Part shown: piece by piece, positions 52,227 to 62,858 of the stretch | How positions within the stretch are numbered: the first letter of the stretch is position 1 | Layout: each line of letters opens with the position of its first letter | From: Ustilago trichophora | Lineage: Eukaryota > Basidiomycota > Ustilaginomycetes > Ustilaginales > Ustilaginaceae | Length of the DNA stretch: 64,000 nt | NCBI GenBank assembly: GCA_900323505.1 | Contig: OOIN01000047.1 | Span: 248,001-312,000 of the forward strand | Direction: 5' to 3' | The notes under the pieces: model-generated | Told to the model about the DNA's origin: nothing | Databases searched by the model: none | What the model saw: only the letters and a program-made list of their open reading frames with translations | Made by a program: the position numbers and the translations under genes

Positions 52227-54685
52227 AAGTTGTATGGCTTAACGATGTCCCCGTTGTCCTAGACTGCTTAGCCCGACGCCCATGTCACACACACTTTCCC
52301 ACTCCCACTCTCACACTCCAAACCCTTTTCCAACTCTTGAACTGATCATCTAGGAGCGGGGAAGCTTCGGCAGTTTGCCGGCTTGGCTTTCTTGCTCTGT
52401 CTTGGCCCTGCCCCCGCGGTTGCCCCCGCTGCCTTTCTGGAAAACGCACTTTTCAAACTCTATACTGTACCTATCCATCCGTTGAAGCCGGTTCGTGTAT
52501 GGTTGAAATGTGACGCACTTGTGTCGACGACCCTCAGTGTGCCTGTCATGCTTTGAATCGACACCCAAAGCGAAGTGCCCCAAGTGACGCACACAGACAC
52601 ACACACAAACACAAGAAAGAGCTTTCACTCGCGCAACGCCGCACCTCAAGCTGATCATGTCCAGTGGTGGGACAGATCGGAGCCATCGTTCGGTTGTCGT
52701 GTGTCGAAGCGAAGGGGGAATAGAGTGGTCACACGAGCTCTACGATATGTTACACTCATCGGCCATGTTTCGGCGATCGATGGCAAGAGCGTTAAACTGT
52801 ATGATCAAGAGCTTTTGATCTGATCTCTGTGTCTCCGACATGCCCTTTTGAGGAATAAGACTTGCGAACCAAAAGGTCCGATCCATCCGCACAGCTGGCC
52901 GGCAGCAGCTGTCTGTCATCTCTAAGGCGAGAATCAAAAGTGTGGGGATCGGCTCCAGTTCGACCACAGGATTAGCAGAGAGTTGGACGCACAAATCAGA
53001 ACTCATCTATTACTGTTTTGTGTTGCTCCCTCTCTTCCTTTGGCAACATGGCCATCATTGATCTCGACCCCAGAGTGAATTGCGACCCCGTGGAGAGAAG
53101 CAAGTCTTGTTGGCGGGAGAACAAATTTTCGTAGCCCTACTACCGATACGATGCCACGATGAAGAGATAACATCCTGTACGGTTGCCAATCAGAATCGAG
53201 CATCACGCAACATCATGTCGTTTGTGAGGGGGGGTCCATGTGAATTTACCGCCGTTCTTTTCAGCGACCAAGCAAAGCCTTGCGGATTTGAAAGCCAGGT
53301 CGAGCAATAATAATTTGATCCCGCTCATTTCCGCTCTTTGCAACAAAACGGTCGGCAAACTCGACCTTCTGAAAGCGTGGTTTGTTGCCGGTCAGCGCGG
53401 GCCGTTTCTCTCTTCGACTCAATTCTGTCAAGGAAAAGGATTCGTCGATTGCCAAAATGCTCGGTGCGACAACCGCTTTCTTCTACCGAGACTTGGAGGC
53501 GGAAGAGAACCGCTGCTTGTGCCGGCCAAAATCCACAAGAAGAGGGGGATCAATCGAGATTAGATGCGATTTCTTCTCAACCGTCTTCAATTCCCCCAAC
53601 CTAATCCAAGCTTGCTTTCAGTTCTTCGCAAAGACCCTCGTTTCTCATCGTCTTGTCTCGCTTGCCTTGTCTCGCTCACAGAGTTTCAATGCCGTTTTCA
53701 AAGTGCCGAGGAGAGCTCTTTTAGCTTCCCCGTCTCTCCTTTCTCGACCCGAACCGCTACCTCTTTTGGCTCCAAGCTGCCTTGTTCATACTATTCTTCC
53801 TAGCTTCCGTTAAGCTTCCTCGAGGCGGTGGTGTCAACATTGACATCCATTCTCAGCGACGCATCCAGCAGCTGCAATCTTGGAAGTCTTCGGAAGATGA
53901 AATTTATGTCGTCGGGATGCGCATCACCCAGGGCGGTGCGTTGTGATGCATGCATGAGCAGGCGATGTGGACATATACACGGACAAAGCCGCGTTCTGTG
54001 ATTGGTCAATTTTAGCATCTTATCTTCTGCAGCTCCGTTCTTCTTACTGTACTTGCTCTTGCTGCTCTACACCCACACATACACACGGCCATCTTTCGCT
54101 GCCTTCGAGTCACCCTCTTCCTCGTTGTGGGCTTGCTTAAGCTGACGCAAAAGCTGATGCTGCCAGAGGGTGGTCCGAGCATTCAAGAAGAACAAGAACA
54201 AGAACAAAAGGGGTGGACGAGGGTGCGATTAGATCTGAATTGCTCCCAGATCACTCGGTCGAGTTTCCTATCCGCTCCGAGAGGGCCTTGTTGACCATCT
54301 TCCCGAACTTGCCGGAAACATGACTTTTGTCAACTTAAGCGATCTTACATCCGAACTTTCACCCTTTTTGGAAAGTGCATCTTTTGTTCGATTGTTTTTA
54401 TGCAAACACTCTACCGTGAAAAAAGGTGACTGTCTAACATGGCCAGCCGATTTCAAATCAAACAACCTCTCAACCGGCCGAATGCCAACAACGTGCTCGG
54501 AACCGGACGGTTTGAATAATTTGGCGCATCCCACCTCTCCGAACCTCAGCAACCAAGGAGCTGTTCAAGTCTTCCAAAAAGTGCCAAAGTGTCATTGTGG
54601 TTGTCGTCGTCGTCGTCGCTATCATTGATCGTCTCCTCCACCTCTACAGTCACCTATCCATCAACAATACACATAATAGTTCAAC

Positions 54686-55493
54686 ATGCGCCCGACTCCT
54701 ATCTCCTACCGCGCCAAGCCTTCTTTCCAGCCCCACGTCGGTCGATTGTAAGTATATAGCAATCAACTTTCAACCTGGGTCTTGCAGTACGGATCGCAGG
54801 AGTTTACGCCAGCCAAATGGCATCTCGTCTACAGACAATCGATGTTGTGATTCAAAGGATTTTGTATCCTTTGAAGGGATGCCTTCTTGTCTTTGGTGGA
54901 ACAGGCGACTCAGCCATGCCACGATGCAGGACTGCCAACTGCAACATGGCAACTCGAGCTTCCATCCAATCTTTTTCATCGCTACTAGCTGCACCCTTCT
55001 AAAGCAACCTTCGGACAACAAACTTTGTACAGATGGATCTCAATCACCAAAAGCTACCATTCCTTTAATCTGTCGCGCTCGACAACACTCTGATACTGAC
55101 AACTCCAAACCTCCACTCTTCTCTTACAATCCACACATCGAATCGTCAATGGTCCACCCTTCTCCATTCTGCCAATCGACCTCTACCTGTCTCTTCAATT
55201 GCATCGAACGCAAATAGCACTCCGGCTGCCGCTTTCAAGTGGGTCCCCACTCTCGCCATGTGGGGCGGTGCTGGCGCAGGTGCCGTCATGCTCTTCATGT
55301 CGAGCGTCCCCCTCTTCAAGAAAGATGTCTTGATCAAGCTCCCTGTCGTAAGTCCCTCAAGTCAAAGAATCCATCTCCAATCTGCGCAAGGCTCTTTCGT
55401 ACTAACAGAAACGACCGCTTCATACTCCTGCTGGAAATACAGATTGCTCCTTACTTCGAGGACAAGACCCACCCCGCGGACAACGCTTTCTAA
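54686..55493 (+). CDS. QCR10: Complex III subunit 10 (Qcr10)
   Basis: Three exons (54686-54747, 55218-55347, 55443-55493) join to 80 aa, against 77 aa for yeast Qcr10. The product starts MRPTPISYRAKPSFQPHVGR, then has WVPTLAMWGGAGAGAVMLFM, which matches the single membrane span APNLMLWGGASMLGLFVF of yeast Qcr10 in position, and ends with KKDVLIKLPVIAPYFEDKTHPADN, parallel to the yeast P-E-D-H-T-P-P-E-D ending. Qcr10 is a small peripheral-stabilising subunit of the cytochrome bc1 complex in the inner mitochondrial membrane. The first intron is 470 nt, long for this genome, and uses acceptor AAATAG; the exact length match to yeast across this junction supports it. Too small and too spliced to be seen as one frame. 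Confidence 0.88.
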
Positions 55494-55689
55494 ACTGCAC
55501 AAAATCCTGACCTTTTTTTGTTCCCATAGCACGGATTCGGTTCTCAATCTACACACATATACATCTCAAAACTTGCGCTACATTTTGCTCAGTTCTTGAC
55601 CAACTCAGACCAGATTCAGAATTCGCAAAAGATGGAGATCGCTTGCACGCGTTGCGCCAGGATGAAAGACAACAAGGGGGAAAGGGTTT

Positions 55690-58600
55690 CTACATCCAGG
55701 AAAACTCGGGAACCTCCAAAAAGCTCTGCAACCAAGTCCAGTCGACCGGTGTTGATGTTCCTGTGCCGTTGGCTCCTGTTGGGGTCACCGTTCCTCCCGG
55801 TGGAGCGAGTACGCCTGGTGCAAAACCGCCAAATTCACCACCTCCTGCCGTCCCCGTTGCTGCATTATGCGTTGGAACGTATCCATGCGGATGCGATGCA
55901 TGCGGATGATGCGATGGATGGTGGTGTGGATGATGCCCTCCTCCAGCAGCATGGAATCCAGGATGCTGAGGCGAGTTGGGGATCGAAGAGGGTGCTGCTG
56001 CAAAGTGGCCAAACATTCCTGTGCTGATAAAGCTTCCCGGTGAGAACGGGCCTGAGGGGGCTGTCATCGAGCTGGAGGAGGGAGGAGTGGAAGCGCTGTG
56101 GTGTGATTGTGCCCCTCCGACACGATGTGACAAATGCGAGCTGGGATAGTACGTCCCGCTGCTGTTGAAGATCCGCCCTCCGGCTGGCGACGAGCTTTCT
56201 CCTGCAGCTCCTGTAGCGCTGGTGCTGTTCGGGTGTACTTCGTCTCCATCTTCGTTGGCGGAAGAAGAGTAGGCGGCAGCGGTGCCGAATGGTTGGCTTT
56301 CCGAGTGAAGATTGAGCAACGTCTCGGCCGCGGAAGCGTCCATGTTGTTTGGATGATGACGATGCCCCTGAGAGTGGCGTGGAACTTGGGATCCTGGCGG
56401 CGGTGCTGCAGTGCGCGACGGCGTCGGACCAGCTGAGCTCGAACGCGCCAATGCATTCTCCGAGGCAGAGGTTTGAGCGACATTTCGTGGGAGAGCTATG
56501 CCTTCTTCATCAGCACGATGCGCGTCGAGCGTGCTTCTCGACCGTTTTGTTCCAGCAAGTACGCTTGTGTTGCTCAACAGCGACCTGCCCGGTCGTCCCC
56601 CAGCCATCGCTGTCGTTGCCGGTGGCCCACCATTGCTCGTGTCCGCGGTGTCACCCTCGATGACGTTCAACAGCGAATCAAAGTACTGCGCGCACAATCC
56701 AACATGATCGTCACCTCTCACTTGAGCCAATCTGAAACTCTCCCTCGTGTCCCGCATCAGCTCCAAGCATTTTCTCTCGTACTCCTTTCTCCGCCTGATT
56801 CGTGTCTTCACTTTTGCATACTCGTAACCCAGCCGCTCGGATGCAGCAGCGCTAGACGCGGCAAAGTTCGACGGAAGGCTTGGGAGAGGAAGCGAGATGA
56901 GGTAGGTCGCGAGGAGAGCAGCGTGTGGGGCGAGAACCATGATCATATCCTGTGCGTGTCGAAGGATCGAAGGCGGCATCTGCATCGTGTGGACGAGCAG
57001 GTTCAGAGCCGAGTCGAGACATGTATAGTAGATCTGCTCTGCGCGATCGTCCATTGCCGATAGGGCCGAGGGGGAGAATGCGGACGATGCTCCGCCGCTG
57101 CTTGATTTGCCCGCAGCGGTTGGCTTGGCCTTGTTAATGTCCCTCAACGAAGCACGGAAGGCAATACTCGAGATTTGCATCACTAAACTGCTTCGCATCA
57201 CGCTAAGCAGGTGCATGCGCGCATCTAGTGGCAGGTGACCAGCCAGGCTTTCTCCGTCTCCCTCTCCATCCTCTTGCTCATCGTCTGCAGCTTCGTCACC
57301 CTTGTCTGCGCCTTCCTGATCCTCTTCTCTGGGTGGTTTTGCGTTGCGTCCGAAGCGCTGATCGATCTTCCGCGCCTGCAGCTCCCATCTACTCCTCCAC
57401 CCCTCCAACTCATCCATAAAGCTCTGCAGCAACAGGAAGCACTCGCTTCCGCCATACAGGGTATCCTTCTCCTGTGCCTGCGCTCGCTCCATGATCGACT
57501 TGTATTTGGTCTGCAACAGGACCGAGTCGATATCTGCGCACAGAAGAATGTCATCCTCAGTGGCCAGTGCGTCGTCCGCCCACGCAAGGAGGTTGCGCAA
57601 GAGGCTTGGACCACGATCAAAGTTGGGTCGTGGCGCAAAATGAAGCAGATGGGTATGTTCTTGGATAAAGTGGAAGAGGAACTGCCGTTGTTGGTTGCGT
57701 CGGAGTTGCTGCTGGTGCAACGTGGCGGCTGAAACTGCGTCCTCTGCGGATGGCTTTGTGCCATTTTTGGTGCGTGAAGAGGCGTGGCTGGCAGAGGACG
57801 GCAACAGGGAAAGAAGCTCGGTAGGGATATCACTCATGATCTTTGCCGCATAACTGCAATACAGGATGGTAAAGTGATCATCTGCCTCCTTCCACACCGA
57901 GCTCAAGTACATCGCCACACCCGTCTCCATCCTCCTATCACCGAGAGCGAAGGCAGTGATGGCCAGACTGCGAACATGACTCCCCAGCTGAGCGGAGATG
58001 GCAGCAGTCACGCGATCGTCATCCGGGCGTGGTCTGGTGAACGTAGCACCGTAGAATGCCTGTGCTGTTTCGCTGTGCGTCTCATCCGCATCCTCGAGCT
58101 CGATGTATCTCGAAGCCAAATAGAGGATGGTCGAGTAGAGGAAGGACGACGAAGCGCGGACTGCATCGTGAGAGACAAAGTACGGGTCAAAGTTCATCCC
58201 CCACGGATTAAGATGCTTGAAGTAGTAGGCGTAGAGACGCCGAGCTGCGGCCATGGATAGGATGCCCAGGTCAACGGGATCCTTAGACCCAAACAAGTTG
58301 AGCGTCTCGGGCAGCCTTGGATACCTCGCGGCCACCGCAGAAGCGGCTTCTTCCTGCGCTGTCGTTGCACCTGCGCGCTTGTCCACTGGACGGAGAAGGT
58401 TGCGGAATGTCGATGCGAAGTGCTGTGATGGCGCGGAGGTCTTTGTTGCCTGCGATGAGCTGGCTGCAGTGTCTACGGCTTGAGTTTGTGTCGAGTCTCC
58501 TGCTTTGGGTATGGTGTCCTTTCCTTCGTCTGGGTCCTTGGCGTCCGAGCCAGATGCTCTTGAGGGCGATGAGGCCTTCTTGCTGCCACCTGTGCTGGCT

Positions 58601-59547
58601 TTGCTGGTAGACTTTGATGTTGAAGCTTGCAGATTGTCATGAGCAACTTCACCTTTGCTGACAAAGGTGTAAGTTGATCCACGTTGCGGGATTTTTTGGG
58701 CGAGCATTTCCCAGATTCTGCGTCTGGCGTTGGTGTCGAGCTCATGCAAACTGTTGGCACTTCGATGTAATCTCGCTTTGCTGTGCGAGCGACTGCCTGC
58801 CGCTCTTGCCGATATGGCATCTCTACTTCTTCGCTGTGGACCCTCCGAGGCAGAAGTAGTCGTCGGATCTTGTTCCCGCGTTGACGTAAGATTGGCCTCC
58901 GAGCCTTCTGCAGCCTGGGCACCGTCTTGGCTCGGTGCGGCAGAATCGGGTTTGAGGGCGACATCCTCGTTAGCGGAATCACTGTCGTGATCCGTTCCGA
59001 GGTCATCGTCCGACGCACCGGGACGTGACGAAGCTCCTGCAGCATCCAAGTCATCCGCATCGATCGACGCCAGCTTTGAGACCGGCTTGCGACCTCTGTG
59101 ATGCCGGACGAACCTACATTCGAAGGAGAATTTTGCGCAGCGGTCGCAAACGTCCTGGCTGTCGGTGACATGGCACTTTGTCTTGGCGAGTCGGCACTCG
59201 AGACAGGCGCGACTGCTCCTGCGCTTTTCGGCTTTGTCGTTATTCATCCTGCGCCGAGACGAAGAAGCAGGTGATGCGAAAGAGGACTTGGTGCTGCCAC
59301 TCGGTTTGGTGTTCAGTTTCAACGAAGAGGAAGCGGATGATTCATGGCGTGTGGATGTTTGATGATCTCCTCGGCGTCGGTTGTCGTACAGCTCGGTGCT
59401 AATGTGGTCTTTGACAAGTGGTCGTGTGGGAGAGTCGTTGCTGCGCGCAGAAGGTGCAGATGCGGTCGCGACGGAAGATGCTGAAGCTGCAGTTGGCAGA
59501 CCACGTCGGGATGGTGTCGAGGCAGCTGGGGTAGAAGCAGCCGTCAT
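55690..59547 (-). CDS. Zn2Cys6 fungal transcription factor
   Basis: Intron-free as read, 1285 aa from the ATG at 59547. The frame stays open upstream to 59580 and is preceded by a good acceptor (GTGCAG at 59575-59580), so an extra 5' exon is possible. The binuclear zinc cluster is ACLECRLAKTKC-HVTDSQDV-CDRC-AKFSFEC, cysteines at about 115, 118, 125, 134, 137 and 144, preceded and followed by basic residues. A middle homology region of the fungal-specific transcription factor type lies at about 430-1000 (for example ILSMAAARRLYAYYFKHLNPWGM and SSFLYSTILYLASRYIELED). A long acidic insertion (DEAADDEQEDGEGDGE) and a His-rich C-terminal part follow. Its targets cannot be deduced; no metabolic cluster surrounds it. 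Confidence 0.85.
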   Translation of the reverse strand: MTAASTPAASTPSRRGLPTAASASSVATASAPSARSNDSPTRPLVKDHISTELYDNRRRGDHQTSTRHESSASSSLKLNTKPSGSTKSSFASPASSSRRRMNNDKAEKRRSSRACLECRLAKTKCHVTDSQDVCDRCAKFSFECRFVRHHRGRKPVSKLASIDADDLDAAGASSRPGASDDDLGTDHDSDSANEDVALKPDSAAPSQDGAQAAEGSEANLTSTREQDPTTTSASEGPQRRSRDAISARAAGSRSHSKARLHRSANSLHELDTNARRRIWEMLAQKIPQRGSTYTFVSKGEVAHDNLQASTSKSTSKASTGGSKKASSPSRASGSDAKDPDEGKDTIPKAGDSTQTQAVDTAASSSQATKTSAPSQHFASTFRNLLRPVDKRAGATTAQEEAASAVAARYPRLPETLNLFGSKDPVDLGILSMAAARRLYAYYFKHLNPWGMNFDPYFVSHDAVRASSSFLYSTILYLASRYIELEDADETHSETAQAFYGATFTRPRPDDDRVTAAISAQLGSHVRSLAITAFALGDRRMETGVAMYLSSVWKEADDHFTILYCSYAAKIMSDIPTELLSLLPSSASHASSRTKNGTKPSAEDAVSAATLHQQQLRRNQQRQFLFHFIQEHTHLLHFAPRPNFDRGPSLLRNLLAWADDALATEDDILLCADIDSVLLQTKYKSIMERAQAQEKDTLYGGSECFLLLQSFMDELEGWRSRWELQARKIDQRFGRNAKPPREEDQEGADKGDEAADDEQEDGEGDGESLAGHLPLDARMHLLSVMRSSLVMQISSIAFRASLRDINKAKPTAAGKSSSGGASSAFSPSALSAMDDRAEQIYYTCLDSALNLLVHTMQMPPSILRHAQDMIMVLAPHAALLATYLISLPLPSLPSNFAASSAAASERLGYEYAKVKTRIRRRKEYERKCLELMRDTRESFRLAQVRGDDHVGLCAQYFDSLLNVIEGDTADTSNGGPPATTAMAGGRPGRSLLSNTSVLAGTKRSRSTLDAHRADEEGIALPRNVAQTSASENALARSSSAGPTPSRTAAPPPGSQVPRHSQGHRHHPNNMDASAAETLLNLHSESQPFGTAAAYSSSANEDGDEVHPNSTSATGAAGESSSPAGGRIFNSSGTYYPSSHLSHRVGGAQSHHSASTPPSSSSMTAPSGPFSPGSFISTGMFGHFAAAPSSIPNSPQHPGFHAAGGGHHPHHHPSHHPHASHPHGYVPTHNAATGTAGGGEFGGFAPGVLAPPGGTVTPTGANGTGTSTPVDWTWLQSFLEVPEFSWM

Positions 59548-60413
59548 TGCGTCAAACAAGCTTTTCTTCTTGAGCTGCACACTCGGAAGGCGGCGAGTTG
59601 GTCAGGTTCTGTGGAGGGAAAGCAGCAAACAAAAGAGGGCGGATATGTGCAGCCTGGCGACTAGACCGGAAAGGAGCTGGAGCAGTGATACGAACCCCTT
59701 TACTCTGGCTTCTGTCAACTTTGCAACCCGCGTGGCGTCAACTAGAATTGCATGCGATTCTGCAGCTTGGCGCCCTGTCGTTGTTCGTTGTGCCCATGCA
59801 GCAGACTGGGATAGTATTAAAAGCCTCGAGATGTTGTTGAGGTGTCGTATGCTGCGCGATGAGGATGGGAGCTGTTGGTACGGGAACAAGACCGGGAACT
59901 GAGTCGAGTCGAATAAGAATTTCTCGACCCTGATTCGCTTCTCTTTTTTTTTTTTTTGTCCATTTTTCTTTTCGATTATTGGACTCTCTAATTTGACTAA
60001 GTTCAGAAGGCGAAAAAAAAAAAGGCCAAGCAAGGCAGAAAAGTGTCGTGATTTTCAGACAACAACGAACGTTATAGTGCTGCTCTTTTTTGAGCCAAAT
60101 TCGCTTCCGAGCTGGTAGCCGTGATTTTTACTTTGGAATGTGTTAGCATTGTCAACGACACAATTTTAGATGCTCGCAACTGAAGTGTTTCCAGCTGTTC
60201 CCATCTTCCTTCAAACTAACTTTCACACACAAAGACTTTACGGGAGCAGCGCCATTGGTTTCAGATAACTGCTTTTTACGAGTACAGGGCAACGGAACGG
60301 GAACTTATGCTGGAAATACGATGTCTATGACAATGACGACAACTAACTTATGGTGCAAGTGGATCTTGACTGTGGTATCGGATGCTGGATCATGAAAACC
60401 TATTCAAAGTGAC
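59548..60413. other. Zn2Cys6 upstream and amine oxidase 3' region
   Basis: About 870 bp between two minus-strand genes, with T- and A-rich homopolymers near 59946-59960 and 60014-60025. It contains the promoter (and perhaps a 5' exon) of the transcription factor. No other gene is seen. Confidence 0.45.
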
Positions 60414-62858
60414 TTAAAGGCGACTCGAACTGTCGCTGGCGCAACACGCGCAGCTTTTAGGGTGAGCAGCAGAGACCGAGCCGCCGGCCGACTTGGATGG
60501 AGCCGACAAGCTGATCCCCTGTCGTGGCTGGGGCACCGAAACGTTGGCCTGCTGCTTGGGCTTGCTCGAGCAGCAACCACCTGCAGGACTCGACGAGGCG
60601 GGTGCCGCAGGATTTGACTTGACATCAAACTGTGCCTTGCCCGTGTTATCGCCGAACGCGCTCACCGAGAAGGGATCGTTGAGCGCAGGCAAGTCCTGTG
60701 CAGGGTTGAAGTCGAAGAAGTTGGCTGGCTTCAACCACACGTTGAGGTGTTCCACCGGCATCACGGGGAACTGCTCCGCGTGAGGAATGTGCGTGATACC
60801 ATACACGGCGTGCACCGTGATCTCTTCGTCGTCGACCTTGTTCTGCTCCCTCGCCCAGTTGCCCAACGAGTCGGGAGCCGTACCTCGCTGCTGAGGAACG
60901 TACTTGCCCGCAGGCCACAGCTGCTCCTCGTTGAACTTGGTCACCCATAGCGCGTGCTTGCTAAACTCGGCACGCTGGGCCACCATCGAGTCCTTCTGCA
61001 GCGCCAATGGTTCCCAGTCGCGCGTGTGGATCTTGTAACCCACAGGGAGACCAGCAGCGTAGTGCTGCTTGTTGGTGTTGTAGATCGCCCAGGTACGGTG
61101 TCGCGACCAGTCCCAGTCGTAACCTCCAGATACGTTGATCGGGGTCTTGACCGTGACAAAGCCGTTACCGAGGTAGTTTCGGTCCGAGCCGGTGGGTGCT
61201 GGCGTTGGCTCGCAGTCGGTCTGGATCACTGTGTTCTCGCAACCGTCCACCATAGGGTCGATCTTGAGCGCAAACAGATGCTGGTGGTAGTGGGCGTTGA
61301 CCTGAGGTGCCACTTCAACACCGTATGGGTTGGGCTCGTCTTTGTCCTTGACGTAGAGGTTGAGGATACCGGAGAGCTTGGTCTCGAGCTGGATACTGCC
61401 GTCCGTGTGGAACATGTAGGCAAAGATGTACTCGTAGTTGGCAATGGTGCAGATCATCTGAACCACCAACTTGCGGCCACGTGCAGAGCGAACCTTTCCA
61501 CCGGGTCGGTAGTCGGTGTGCTTCCAGGCGATACCCGCATCCTCCTCATGGATGCAGATGGCATTCTCGACGGCAGTGACGCTACCGTCCAGGTTGACGT
61601 AGTGACCGTCGAGGTAGTGGATCGTGCCGAGGCAGTCGCATCCCAGCTTGAGACTGTTGGCAAGGGTACCCATGCCGTACTCTCCGACGTCGAAAGCAAA
61701 CTTGCGTGGGTGAGGGTGCTCAGTGGAAGCATAAGGTACGACCATCTCGGCGACCGACATGCGGTAGACGATCGGGCGAACGTTGCCCTTATCGTTGTAG
61801 CTAATTGTCGAAAGGATCAGACCGTCTCGTGGGTGGAAGCCGATGTGCATCTTCCACTTTTGCCACTCAAGCTCGTTACCGTTGAGCTTGAAGCTCACAC
61901 CCTCAGGCTGTACCACATGGAGCGGCTTGAGATCTGTGCGGAGCGGAGGCATCTTGGGGTCGAGAGCCATGAGCTCAGGGAGGTAGTCGAACGACTCCAT
62001 GGGGGGAGGGATACGTTTGCGACCAGCGTAGGCGAGCGCCTCGTCCCTGTCCATGGTGACGGGACCAGGCCTGGTGGTGCCTTCGGGAGTCGAGAGCTTG
62101 CCAGTGACAGGGTCACGGTGACCAGGGAAGTCGATAGCAATGACCTTGCCAGCATTGATGTCGATGACGGGGTAGAAGTCCATGGGGTGGGCGTAGAGGT
62201 TCTCGTGCTCGCTCTTGCGGGCGTAGACGAGGCACTGCTGGACACGGATCTTCTTGTCAAATCGGTCATCATAGCCGAGCGACCAACCATCGGCCCAGAG
62301 GTTCTCAGGCTCGATACCGACCTCTCGAGCGATGGCAACGACGCGAGGGTCAGATCGGAGGATGTCCTCAGCTTCGTTGACCTCTTCGGGGGTTAGACCG
62401 GGCTGGACACCCTCATCGAGCTTCTTGATGCTCTCAACCTTACCGAGGGTGTCGGCGGTCGAGGGAGCGTACTTGCCATCGCGGCCGGGGAGGGGGAGGT
62501 CGTTTGCGATAGCGACATTGACCTCGTAGGTGTCACCAGTGATGACATCGACTACCTGGGCCTCAGCACGTCGATTGAGGAGCTGGCGAGCGCTCTTGTC
62601 GTCGAGCTTGGTTCCGCGGGGCAGAGGCAGACCGAGCGCATACAGCACTGCAGCCTTGGGAGGAGGGATGAGCAGCGAACTGCAGAATTTGATGGCCTTG
62701 ACCGAAGTGCGGACTGCGAAGTGGCTTCGCACGATCAGCGAGACGGCGGCGAGCTCTGAGGCAGTCAGAGGATCGAGAGGGTGGTGGTCGAGCTGCAGAC
62801 CAGACTGGCGAGCAGCTCCCGAGGGATTAAACGAATGAGACTGTGTGGAAGACATCAT
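60414..62858 (-). CDS. Copper amine oxidase, peroxisomal type
   Basis: Intron-free, 814 aa. It oxidises primary amines to aldehydes with release of ammonia and hydrogen peroxide. Marks in order: two N-terminal CAO domains; FAFDVGEYGMG with the catalytic base Asp390; TIANYEYIFAY, where Tyr475 of NYEY is the residue converted to the TPQ cofactor; HYHQH with copper ligands His525 and His527; and GITHIPHAEQFPVMP with the third ligand His690. Family members end soon after this region. Here about 90 further residues follow, Ser/Ala/Pro/Lys-rich with three Cys clusters (GGCCSS, SCACC), ending in SRL, a good peroxisomal PTS1. Peroxisomal location fits because H2O2 is made. The start has ATG ATG; I use the first. 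Function firm, tail role unknown. Confidence 0.93.
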   Translation of the reverse strand: MMSSTQSHSFNPSGAARQSGLQLDHHPLDPLTASELAAVSLIVRSHFAVRTSVKAIKFCSSLLIPPPKAAVLYALGLPLPRGTKLDDKSARQLLNRRAEAQVVDVITGDTYEVNVAIANDLPLPGRDGKYAPSTADTLGKVESIKKLDEGVQPGLTPEEVNEAEDILRSDPRVVAIAREVGIEPENLWADGWSLGYDDRFDKKIRVQQCLVYARKSEHENLYAHPMDFYPVIDINAGKVIAIDFPGHRDPVTGKLSTPEGTTRPGPVTMDRDEALAYAGRKRIPPPMESFDYLPELMALDPKMPPLRTDLKPLHVVQPEGVSFKLNGNELEWQKWKMHIGFHPRDGLILSTISYNDKGNVRPIVYRMSVAEMVVPYASTEHPHPRKFAFDVGEYGMGTLANSLKLGCDCLGTIHYLDGHYVNLDGSVTAVENAICIHEEDAGIAWKHTDYRPGGKVRSARGRKLVVQMICTIANYEYIFAYMFHTDGSIQLETKLSGILNLYVKDKDEPNPYGVEVAPQVNAHYHQHLFALKIDPMVDGCENTVIQTDCEPTPAPTGSDRNYLGNGFVTVKTPINVSGGYDWDWSRHRTWAIYNTNKQHYAAGLPVGYKIHTRDWEPLALQKDSMVAQRAEFSKHALWVTKFNEEQLWPAGKYVPQQRGTAPDSLGNWAREQNKVDDEEITVHAVYGITHIPHAEQFPVMPVEHLNVWLKPANFFDFNPAQDLPALNDPFSVSAFGDNTGKAQFDVKSNPAAPASSSPAGGCCSSKPKQQANVSVPQPRQGISLSAPSKSAGGSVSAAHPKSCACCASDSSSRL

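Larger units (their letters stand above)
51373..54685. other. Intergenic region between glutamine synthetase and QCR10
   Basis: About 3.3 kb with the two divergent promoters. It contains a GA microsatellite, an AT-rich stretch near 51925-51965 and a hexamer array near 52.2 kb. The longest plus frame (143 codons, 53382-53813) opens with TTG and looks like pyrimidine-rich leader sequence. I see no supported gene. Confidence 0.5.

Noticed and set aside
53382..53813. 143-codon plus frame
   Set aside because: It opens with TTG, lies in pyrimidine-rich DNA, and has no domain or splice support.
61000..62396. 480-codon plus frame opposite the amine oxidase
   Set aside because: It is a shadow frame caused by strong codon bias of the amine oxidase on the other strand.
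8233..62858. A nitrogen-metabolism gene cluster (aminotransferase, OTC, glutamine synthetase, amine oxidase)
   Set aside because: The genes are up to 50 kb apart, interleaved with unrelated genes on both strands, and belong to different pathways.
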